Shown here piece by piece: positions 37,774-49,700 of a DNA stretch of 64,000 bases. Position 1 is the stretch's first letter; every line of letters begins with the position of its first letter. The stretch is from the NCBI GenBank assembly GCA_036345935.2, contig JADWOT020001577.1, forward strand, positions 186,001-250,000, in the 5' to 3' direction. The notes under the pieces are model-generated. The model worked only from the letters and a program-made list of their open reading frames with translations, was not told the DNA's origin and searched no databases. This DNA comes from Taenia hydatigena. Its lineage: Eukaryota; Platyhelminthes; Cestoda; Cyclophyllidea; Taeniidae. Made by a program: the position numbers and the translations under genes.

Positions 37774-40700
37774 CTAGGACTGGCTGGGGTCTTTTTTCCC
37801 GCCTTCCACCCTGCCCTGAACCAGCTCCTCGTAAGGCGGTGGTGGTGGTGGCGGCGACTGACACGCATATACAATTGCGTGGTGGTGCACCGAGGGCCCG
37901 CACAGCGGGACAATGTGCTGTGAAGAAATCATCGATGACGACATTGTTGGATCGTAGATAAGGGGTTTTGCAACACAGAATTCCTCCTTTCCGGGAATTG
38001 GCGTCTTCGGTGCCTCAGTAAAGAGAGCTTTATGTCTAGTCAGGGTATCTCCTGAGGTACAAATCAACAATGGTTCTGGCATCGCACTGGAATTCCAGTA
38101 GACAGAGCTAGGTCGGGTTGGCAGAACAGGTCTTTGTAGCTCCTCAAATCCGGACTTCTTGTGTCTCCAGATTTTGCGGCGCCGCAGCAAGAGAAGAAGG
38201 GTAGTGAAGATGAGGAGGGAAACAAAAACAACAATGGAGGCGACAACAGCACAACGGATGATGATGAAAGTGTTTGGCCAGACGATTTCAGTATCCTCTT
38301 CCTCACAGGCGGGGGTACTGACAGGTGGGGAAGGAGGCAGGGGGGTTGAAGATGATGAGAAGAACGATGAAAAGACAAGAGTAGTGTTGTGGATAGAGAC
38401 ATTGCAATTACGGCCAGTCCATCCGGGAGTACAGAGACACTCATAGGTGCCAGGACGGTCACGACAGGCCGCACCATTCTTACAGACGGGTGTAGTACAC
38501 TCGTTCACATTCTGACGGCACGTGGGGCCCGTCCAGCCTGGAGGACAACGACACTCCACGTGGTGTGCGCGGTCAACACACTGACCTCCATTGGCACAGG
38601 GCAGATGTTGACATGCTGAGTCGCTGAGCTCACAGTGACGACCACGATAACCAGACATGCAGACACATTGGTAGCCGTCACTGTCCTGGGCCAGTTCCAC
38701 GCATTTTCCGCCTAGAAGAAAGATTGAATTTGGAGGTCAAAAGGGTGGAATACCGTCCTGTGGTGACCCTTGGAATGCCTCCGCGCATTGCAATTGGCAT
38801 CGCAATAGAAAAATGAATGAATTAGGATGCTGACACAAAGTAAAAACACAAAACCGATAACAGCTACTAGTTAATTAATCAGTAGTCAAGCTAGAAGCCC
38901 GGAAAAAGCCCTGATCTGATTACATTTGTTCATATCACCCATCTTATCGTGTAATTGCTCACTCTAAGTGGCCAGAAAAGGTAGTATTCATTAACGTCAA
39001 CTGAGTCATCGATACAATGGGTGACTAGGATGAAGAGGCAGCATCTCCTTGTTGCTAATTGGAAATGCGTCCTGAAACCTTCACTCACGCAAGTTTTGAG
39101 GGCTACTTCATAAGGATAGACTTTTTGTTTTCTAACTGACTAGTCGTAAATGTTTTTCAAGGGGGAAATTTCCCACACGATTTCCAGTTTTATAGATCGG
39201 AGCTTCAGTAGGTAATTGGACCCCAGTGAGCAGTTTCATTGCCACTTTACTTCACCCTATTCTCCTCCGTCTCTAACGCTGAAGTGATGCCTAAAAAGTG
39301 TAGGCTGGGTGGCGGATTGGCAGTCTGGGGAAAAGTGACGAAAGTTGCTATGTGAAGGTCACTTCTCATCATATACCATTCGATAAGAATTTGTTCCATA
39401 ATCGGCGTCATGTGAAAAGAGAACCGAAGAACGAGGTCAAAGTCTTAAGAGTTTATTGTAATCCCTTAGTAAGGTATGCAAGTCACACACATCTATCTGA
39501 CTTCCACTGAGACTTCATTTCTCAAGTTGAACCTCGCGAATGCTTCTTCTTGATACTTTTTCATCCATTTAGTCGCGTTGTGTCCTCTATCCTCTAACTA
39601 CGAAATGCAGATATCGGTGAGGACTGCGACCTTCATTTCCAAGACCACACTTTACAACACCTTCTTCGAGTATTTTAATGACAACATACATCCGAGGAGG
39701 GACTACTATCTCAAGCATCGAAACTCGGTTAGTTAGTTAGTTAGGCTCAAGGAAACCAGGTTCAACCCTGGTCTTCCGATTTGAGGTTCTACAGGAAGGG
39801 GGCGATCGATAGAGGACACAAAGAGTTTCTCACCGATGACATCATGACGCGGGTCCACCCACGCCTTGTGACGTGTAGGCAGTTTCTGTAAACATTGATA
39901 TGCTTGCTATGCCACTACCTACCATTAACATGAAGCCATCGCAACCAACCAGGCCGAACATCTGAGCTGAGTAGAAATTCGAAAGGTAACTAATAGACGA
40001 AACATCCGGTTTATTGGTGTTAATTGTTAAAAAGCAAAAAAAAGGTGCCTTCTGTAACTTGATAGGTTCACTTATGAAAGGCCTGGCAAGTCAAAATGAC
40101 CTCTACAGGAATAAAACGAATTATTTTTGTGGAGGTCAAATGGCACAATTCTGCTTTAGCGAGATTCTGAGACATTTAAGGGCTCATCAAGTCAGGATTT
40201 ATGCGATCGGGTTCACCCATTTTCTCTTGAGGCATTGAAGCATGCACCCAATGCCAATTTGGAAAAGCTGACCATTCATCAATCAGTAGATGGATGAACG
40301 AATTTTCTGCACGCCATATCAGAATACAAATCTTATTTGTGGAAGAAAATGACAGCCTTCACACCTAATCTAAGTCAAAATTAAATCCACCAAGTAGTGT
40401 AGCAGAAGGGACTGGAGAAGTGATGAGAAAGGGGAGGTGAGAATCAGAAATAAAGGGCAATATAAAAACTCTACCTCCTTTAGACATAAAAATAAAAAAG
40501 TGTCTTTCAAAATATTGTTGATATTTTAGCTCGGTGTGCAATCTTGTGGTCACTTACGAAGTTGTAAATTAACGTCACACATGTGTGACATAAGGCCCGA
40601 ACCGTAGTGCTAGCGTTTTATTGCAGCATAAAAAAAATATAACAAGCACGGAGTGGCCCTAAGTTGCAAGATAGATGGATAGATTGAATTGGACGTATCG

Positions 40701-43700
40701 TTCGCATTTGATGTGGTGAACTTCCTTCCCCTCAGACCACCTAGGCAACCCGTTAAGCATCTATAGACTATTCTCATTGCCCCCCAACTTTTCCGCACTT
40801 CCTGTTCAACTGCTAAAATATCGTGGCTGCTTTACACGAGTCCAAAAAGGGTTCGGTCGAATGGCCAAAGTACTACAATGGTTGCATTAGTGGAAATATG
40901 CGGCGGGTTGTCAAGGTCGCACCTCGTCCACTCACAATGCTCAGGTCATTTGAAAACCTTTGCTCTGATTGGCCAGGTCTGCCCACCAAAATCATGACGG
41001 TGAACACAACAGTTATCTCAGCTTAGTCCTAAGTAGGTCGACACCACGATCCTGTCGCCACCGCATTTGTAGGTATTCATCCAAGAGATAAATTAACGTG
41101 TGTCACGGTTAAAATCACCTCCCTTTCACCTTTTCCTTTTGAACGATACTGTAATGCTTTGTTTGTTCGAACTGCCGGTTCCGATCTCGGACTTAGGTGG
41201 CCATGTTGCCCTAGCTGCATGGGCTGGCCTCCGGGCTATGCCAGCATCCTCATTCCCTCTGTTTAATGAATATATATTCTGCCCTAGCATAATGCCTCCT
41301 TTTGCCTTCCAGGAAGTCTTGGGACGCTACAGTTACCACATCACTCGAGATTAGTGCAGTAAGAAATGGTCGAGAGTACGCACCCTCCAAGCGCATAATA
41401 TGGGATAAAAAAGTGGCAATAAAGCGAAGCCTCCTTCTGTCAAGTGGTCACCTCATAGGTGATAATTGACGGCTTGATAAGGGTCCATCACCCACATGTG
41501 AAGTTTTGCCTCCACCTACTTGTCGACATATTGACTACCTTTGATCGTGCTGGTACTTTCTTCCAGTGTGGTATTCGCGCCTTTGTTTTCTACCCAAATT
41601 TCTACCTATCTACTTACTTCTCTTTGGCCTTTTTGGGCTTGAAAACATTGGGTTATACACTGAGACATATTGACACTGTCACCTTGACAGACACCTTCTG
41701 GTATCAGATGTTTGTGTCCCAGCTTTTCAGCTGAACTCTCAGCACGTGAGTGGTGCCATGTAGTCAAATCTTTGCCAGTTAATAACAGCCAAGCACTCCA
41801 CATTATGAGGCTGACGGACCAGTGGAGCTAGAGACAATCAAATGGATGTGGAGGGTTCTTCCTCCAAGAAGGAGTTACACTTTCAATTTTTAAAAGGAGT
41901 ATTAAAAGTAGGTAATAAACTCACCGTGTTGACAGGGTCGCGCATCGCACTGTCGAATTTTCCGCTCGCAGTTCATGCCACTAAGTCCAGGCTGACATTC
42001 ACAACGAAAGTTGATGGCCAACTTGGCGGGTTGAAGGCCACTTTCCAGAGTTTTTTTTAAGGGTATGCAAACAGATTTGTTGCCTTGGCAGGGATTATGC
42101 CAACACTCGGTTTGGTTGAATTGACAATTTGAGCCATAGAATCCATCAAAACAAGCGCATTTTCCGGTTGTCTATAAAAAAGGAAATTTGTTTAATTTGT
42201 GACATTTTAAATTAGCACGAGACCTTGGAGTCAGATAGGGATTCCAGTTCTGATAAATAAGGGCTGTTTATGTTCGAATTTTACACATAAGCTCTTGCTT
42301 GAAGGTTTCTACACACACATAATCAAACACTTTGCTCGCACTCACAAAGCAGGTTTAGCTATGAGTCGACCAAGGATTGTTAAAGCCTACGAATGGTTTG
42401 TTGATTAACTAGGGATCAAATTGAGGTTATTAAACATGTACATGTTTCAAGCCATAAAAATAAGCTGTAAGAGATGATTGCAAACTAACTTCACAAATGC
42501 CATGGCCACTGCATCGGTGAACGCGACAGTCCTGGTTAGAACTCTCGCAATGGTAGCCTTCATAGCCCAGTGGGCATTGACAGGTATAACCTGGTGAAGT
42601 TTCCGTTGGCGTATTGTGACAAACTCCATCGTTAAGACAGGTATCAGGGTGGTTTGAGCAAAACTGGGTATCTACAGGAGAAAAGAGGTGGGAAATAAGT
42701 CACTTTTTATTCCAAAAAGGAATACAAACTTCTAGAGAAAGAGGAGACCCACCGATTGTACAGAGCATGCCACTCCAGCCGGGTTGGCATTCACAGGTGA
42801 AAGGCTCGTGCTGACCCAGAGTCCAGTTAAATTTGCAGGTGCCATGGCTACAGCCTGGAAAAGGTATACATTGGTCGCAGGCCTCGCCCTCCCAGCCTTC
42901 TCGACATCTAAATAGCAAATTCCAAAAATTAAAGGAACAGTGCTGGTGAAAATGGTGCTGTGTTTATCCTTCCTACTGGTGAGGCATTTGTGCGTTTCAG
43001 AGGTCGTAACGAATGTGCCTGTTAATGACCACTCCAGTCATTGTGACTGCCAGTCCATTGCTACTACGGTTATTCAGCTCTCCAAACATTCACTCAGTGC
43101 GTGGAACATTTGTTGACAAATAAGTTGGAATGGTGAACACAGCCATTCGAGACTATTTCCGACTCTGATTCTTTAGTGTGCGCTGAGTTCAAAGGCAAAG
43201 TTTTGCTTTCGATAAGCACCGGAGGTTTAGGTGCAACATCGCAGTGACAGGATACTCTAACAACGACAGACAGGACTCCGCAGGCCCCATAACTGCGCTG
43301 ACGAAGTCCAAAGACTTCATCTTACTCCGAATTTAAAGGAGCCTCAAAATGTGTCATTTCTCAAATCTTACTATGGAGGCAAAGGCGAAGTGAGCCGTCC
43401 AAGGATAACAGCGTCATCGTTGTTCAAAGTGTTCCTGTCGCTACTACTTAGGCACCGAACCTCAAAAGTCATAGGTTTACTTAGACATCGGTAAAAGAAT
43501 CAGTTTGGCATTTAGGCTCAATATGAAGAATGAAACACTGTTGTGACCTACTTGCAAACGCCAGGCGAGTCGCAAGTGCCATGAAGACAGCCGTTTTTGC
43601 AGATGGCTGAAAATGGTAAAAGGTTAGTGAAATGCGTTTCAGGAGATCATGGTATGGTATGCCACGCCACATAACAGGACAGGAAGGAACAGGACGGCAT

Positions 43701-46700
43701 CTGGTTGAGACACGCTTGCATAGCAATGTACCTCCTTATTTTCGTAAATCTACGATGCTGGAGTTGAAAGATATGAAGTGAGACGTATTAGCTTCAACCA
43801 CAGATTATTTGATGATTTTAAGTTACAAGGAGAAGACCTCTCGGTCTATGTAGTGGTCATTTTCCAGTTTCCAGGGATAGTTGATGGTACTGGAGCGAGT
43901 GCAAGGGACTGTGGTCAACCAGCACCGATAGAGAGGTCTGAAAGGAACTGCACCAGTGAAATTTTTTGCTATTTTAGAAGTAGCAGAGACCCAAATCTGA
44001 CGCGCCGAAGGGTTGGCTTGGTAACAAGCCTCGCAAAAGCGACAAACTAACTTCAGAAATATACACAACTTACAAAATATAATGCTACTAAAAATCAAAG
44101 TGAAAAGGGGTTGCAAAAATAAAACCATGATAGCAACTCCCAAAGCACTAGTTTATTTTGATGGATTTTATGTTTACATGTAGAAATAACGCCCTTTGAA
44201 GCTCAAAGCTCCCTGTCAAAAGGACCTTCACCCCCAGTACAATTCCTTCGACGGTGAGAGCGGTGGACTCGAGCTTCAGGCCTTAATATCAACCACTTCT
44301 TTATGCTTATCAGCAAATGAGTATCGAAATTCGAGACTGAAGGGGTCAGGTCTTAAGGCTAAAATCCATGTCTGGATTCTCTCGGCATTGAACCCATTTC
44401 GCAGCTAGTGGCGATGATTCTTACAAGCGCCGCTAAGACTTTATCGAGGTACGAAAAAACATCAAAGACAAAGTTATCCGGGTGCATCAGAATAGTCTCC
44501 CACCTTTGGTGCACTGACTACCGCTCCATCCGGGCAGACATACGATTCGGCCATCCTTTGGATCACACTTGTAATGCCCCAGGAGGGAGTCACGGGGCGC
44601 ACAGTAGCGTTCACACGCCTCGCCATAGTGGTTAGGAGGGCAGGCAAAGCGGTAAGAGAGGGTGAGACGAATGTAAGGATCTGGTTCTGCAGCGCTTTGC
44701 AGGGTCTGTGTTGTCCACACGTTTCGAGGACGGCCCTTGATGAGGAGCGGTTGTAACCGTGCCAGAAGTATCACATCTGTAGGTCAAGAATATGAGAAGG
44801 GTGTGCTGAATGTGGACGCGGTAATTGAACTAAAAACGGTCGCTCACCTTCAACAAGGCTTAGATGAAACATGGATATGTGTAGGTAAAAGGGGCCCTAA
44901 AAAGCAGCAAAATTGCCAAATGAATATACTACTAATACATGTTAAGTAGCATTATCCGCCTACAGATTGCACCAGCTTTTAAATCACTTTACATAAACTT
45001 CTCGTCCCAATTTTTTATGTTTCAGAACAAAATTGTCAACAACTATTTACTGAACGAAAATTGGTACTGGTTCAACAATACTTTCAAGGTTTTACTATTC
45101 ATAATTACCACCATTTCTAAAGGGATTTAATTAAATGAAAACCCCAAGAAAGCGTTATTTTTTAATTGTCCATCATTACGACACGTGGGAAATTGCGAAG
45201 TAGAGAGTTTCATCAGGAGGAATAGGCTTATCTCTCAGATCTGATAGGAGGGTGACACAGAAGGGGCTTCTGTACTCTCTTGACTTCGATACTTAGAAAA
45301 AAATTTAAAACCTTATTTCTCGTCTTTTGTGTAATGTCGGATAATAGAAACAGGAACTCAGCCACCAAGGCATTCTTTGAATTAAAGAAACTTCCCCCTC
45401 AAAAATAAACGAATCTTTCTTCAAAGAATTTTGGTCCACTTTCATGCACCTTATTCTTTTCACCAAAAATATGCAGTCCTATAAGCCTGTGAGAAAATTT
45501 CGACGTTCAAGCAGGAAGCACAACAAATCTAGGCTGCCGGATTGATTTGAGTGGCCCAAACTTTCGTTCCACGCTTGATTATTCCCGCTCCATAATACCG
45601 CGCTTAACTAGCAGTAGCGCAGTGGGCAAGGTAGGATGGGGAATGACCGCAAACAAAGATTTCACTTCAAGTTTAAAGCCTTGGGGAGGAAGAGTGTGTG
45701 CGTATGTGTAGGCAGGGTTTGAATTACCACCACACAGAGGTGAAATTTGATATGGCGGTTTGATGGAACCCTTGAGTTCTAGATTGCGTCCCACATCGAT
45801 CTAAATTCAGCCGGCTCCGTGATCTTACAGCCAGGTGAACCACTCTCATGGCCTTAGTTTTTTTGCTTTTGTACTTGTAGGTGAAAAGGAGGGCAAAAAA
45901 ATCACGTATGCAATTAAAATTTAAATAACCAATTATACTTCCTTCTGTGGACGCTGATAAGTTGTAAGTATCGTGCACTAGATTTTGTCTTACTAAATCA
46001 ATATGCGAATCGCTTTTCTGCTTTGAATACGTTCCAAAAAGACATGGGTTTGCTTGCCTTTCCCGCATTACCTTCTGGTAATCAAATAACCGCCACGTTT
46101 AAGAATGGGGCAGATTCACTCTGAACGAGTCCTGGCCTATCTTTGTTCAGAATTTTAGAAATGTCGACGAGATGGCGCCATCCCATGCACCGCAAGGGAC
46201 AGAATAGCCCAAATTGATAACTCTGTGGCATTAAAATGGCAATGCTGTAAAAAGGAGGAACGGTTTCAGGACTCGACTTTAAGAGGCTCCTTTAAGATTA
46301 TGTGTGCCTCATTAGCTGAGCTTTGCTGGCTATTAAGCATCCTCTTACAAAGCGAATAGGATCAGAGGAATACCCTCGCCAAAACACGGTCTTTTCAAAG
46401 ATGCAAAACTGCAGCACACTCCACTCATTCGGCCTAGATTTAAGGTCCAACTCACCTCCATTTTCTCATATAGGTTTATACGAAAGTCAAGGGTGGAGTT
46501 GTAGAGTTTTCCATTGGTAAAAATGACACCAGTTCGGAAGACGGAGGTTTTGACAGCACCGGAGGTGGTGGTGGCGGCGGTGATAGCGGAGGCGTTGGGC
46601 ATTTTACCCCCAGGTCGGAGATCAACTTCGAGGAGGATGCGGCACTGGGAAGAACAGAGGTCCGGAGGTATCCATGTGCCCGGAAGGCAGCAGGAGGAAA

Positions 46701-49700
46701 GGTTCATCGAACCCTCCAAGGGCAGCTTTAAATCTGCCACGTGGAACTCGAAGAGTTTGCGGACCTTTGGGTTCTGCAAGGCAGAAAGTGTTACGTTCTG
46801 ATTGGTTGGCTGACTAGTTGCTGCAACGTGGGACTCCCTGAGGCTGCCTCAAGGTCATTCATTGGCGATGAGTTACGTTATGACTACATAAAGCACATTT
46901 AAATGCCTTTAAGAAAAAGTAAGTACTTTCTTATTTAAAAGTAGGATACAGTGACAAAATGGATACATCTTAAGAGACAGATTGTAATCAAACTGATCCT
47001 CTCAATTAATGCCTGCTCATCCAACCAACGCGAAAATATTACCAACGTTATAAACAATCACTAAGCGTAACTACAAATTATTGCGTTTTTTATCTTATAA
47101 TGTGGATTAGACTTTATTATTTTCCTTAAAGGCGGGGACGCAATATGACTCCAAAGGTAGAGATTTTATCAAATGTTTTTCTTGAAATATATGGCTGCAT
47201 TACCGCCACGTTTATGCTTTACCCTAGTATTCACCTAATTTGTTTGTGAATTCCAGAGTAGCTAGAAATTGGTGGGCTATTGTCTAAAAGTGACTAGAAT
47301 TTATTATGACGGAGAGTGTGGTCAAAATGAACAAAAGAAAAAAAATTAGAGCCCCTTACTTCTCATTGTTAAGACACTGAATGGAGGCCTAGTGATTAAA
47401 AGGAATGAGCTTAGGCTTCTTTCACCAATTTGAGAGAAAACTCTTTTTATTCTCTGGAAATGATTCAACTGGAAAATGGATTCTAAGCCTCAGAACGCGC
47501 TGGAAAAGCGAGGAAATTTGCTGAGGAGAATTTTGCTCAAAACAGTTATTTGAGAATGTAAAAATCGTTGCAAATACAGTGAGCTGATAAAAATGGCTTT
47601 ATTCTCGAGCAATGATTATAAACCCCTCCATGTTGCGTTTAGTCACCTAGGAGTAATGTTGTAATACTTATGTCTTTAAATGTGTTTGTTAGGCCAGAGG
47701 CGGGACGACAATTTGAACTTGGTTGCAGAGCAGCGCGGTCACTCTCAACAGCGCTACATATTCCCGTCCTGAACCCTTCTACAAGATCCCTCTGTACGCT
47801 CTCTCTTACCCATAGTAAAGATGACATAGCGTACCAGACTTCTAACAGCAAGGGCGGAAAGAGGGAAAAGCAGAAACCCTCTGCAATGTAGTCTTGTTGC
47901 CAAATTCGCCGTCAGCATCCTGTGCGTGGCTCTACACCACTTTGTGAGGTCTGCGATGACACCAAATTTGGATTGGCTCCAGGCCATTAATAAAATATGC
48001 ATGAGGATCTTGATCAGGAAGTTATCATATTTTTGGTTTCTAGACACCTACCGAATTGACCAGCTTGGTTTTCGATATGTGCGGAAACGATTTTGCCCTT
48101 CGATCTTGGCAACAAGCGCCTCAGTTAAGTGCGGAGAGACAAAGGCGAACTGAGCTTTCGAAAAAGAGCCAAGATTTTCGATAAAAGGCATAATTAAAGT
48201 CATGAGCAGTGGTTCGGCTCAACCTTACTTCTTCTACGCCCAATAGCCCCGTTATCTGATTTTTCTTGAAAGTACACTCTCTATGAAAAGAACACTGTCA
48301 CGAAATTGTAACCATTGGCGAAGCATAGTCATTTTTGCTCTCTTTCTCTCTGAACTAGCCGCGTCGGCATTGCCAGTAACCATTGGACGTGAATGACGCA
48401 AACCACATCAACCCAACAAGTAGCAAGGCATTGCCATATTAGCTCCGATAAGAAAACGAGAAAGAGAAAAGGAAAGGGGTCGTGCAGTCGTCGTCAGTCG
48501 GGCGAACCGAACACCCAGCAGACTTTCGATACACCTAACACACTCTGGACGACTCTTTTTAGCCACTCTCAGTTTGTCAATCCGCATACACACACACACA
48601 TATGCACAGACTTGTGCTTGTGTGTGTTGCGTGTAATCATTGCCACATTTTGCTACATTTCGCACTTTGTGTGTTCGTGGTCAAGTTTGTGCGCTGGACC
48701 GCAGAAACCTGAAATTTTGCAGTCTTCGCTGAGAGTAGTCGAGTGGACCTCCATTTGGCTGGTAAGAAATACGCTATGGAAGCAGAAAATGCTACAGTCT
48801 ACTAATGATTTTGGACTTGGCACGAGGTCCTTTGCCCACTGAAAGCATTAACTCTCGAGGTCATCGTAAAGCGTATGAATAAATAAGCCCATGTGCAATA
48901 AATCCCACTTCTGTCTCCTCCTCCCCTCACAATGTGAGGGCATGATATTCGGTCTGAGAGGAAGAGTGTCTTCTTTTCACCCAAATAAGACTGTAATACA
49001 TGAAGGATGGGAGAAAGGAACTGTGGAAGGTGGCAATTAACGCAGTTGCATCGCAAACGGCCAATTCACTCTCACGACGCGGTGTAGAGCGATGGGAAGG
49101 TTTACTGTCTCTCAGACATTCCTACCGAGTCTTGTTCACAATGCCCTCGAATCACGGCAGCACTTTGTGACAGGAGAATAAATTTGTCAAAGAAAAATTA
49201 TTCCAATCAGAAAGGAGCTGGGTGGTAATCCAAAAAAAAGTTGATAAGAGAAACCGCTCAGGCGCGTGAGAGTTGTAACTATGGGGGTCATGTTGATGCT
49301 GATTTGAGAGTTCTTTTGAATCTCAAAACTTTTTTTCGGGTTTAGCTTTCAAAGGGAGAGAAGAATGTCTCATTTAAAGATGATATTGGTAGTAGAAATT
49401 GTGTACTGCAGGTCACGAAGGCACCATGTCGCGAGCCGAACTAACCAATAGGGGAGGGAGGGACTTCGTGTCAGGTCACGGAGGGGAAACCCTTCCCGTC
49501 ACTCAGGTGGTAGGTAGATTACCCCTTTATCACTCAGGCCAGTAAAAAGGCCATTTATCAGTGCCTTTCTTAGCCAAGAAACAGTGTGGATGAAGATTAG
49601 CAGCTTGGACACTTTTTAGACCTCTTTATTTTGTCACTAAGGTGACACCTTCAATGGACATCTGGTGAACCTTACAGCTGGCCACGTTAGCTACGCTTCT

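Noticed and set aside
37418..37961. Overlapping open frames on both strands near the Delta 3' end
   Set aside because: They cross GT and CATC repeats or are antisense shadows of the Delta exon.
38159..38619. + strand open frames
   Set aside because: Antisense shadows of the terminal Delta exon.
39756..39790. tRNA-like B-box (GGTTCAACCCT) in a small stem at the edge of inverted-repeat arm A
   Set aside because: No matching A-box or acceptor stem. Arm B has a changed stem, so this is not a tRNA gene. A tRNA-derived SINE head cannot be excluded.
44686..44703. Alternative acceptors inside the DSL exon as a way to join exon 2 directly
   Set aside because: They would drop the conserved W-containing segment before DSL. 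The micro-exon at 44848-44896 solves the phase with better splice sites.
48393..48842. 149-codon open frame (+) with a good donor (CTG|GTAAGAAAT) at about 48762
   Set aside because: Low-complexity peptide crossing a CA microsatellite, lies in a Delta intron, and no next exon was found.
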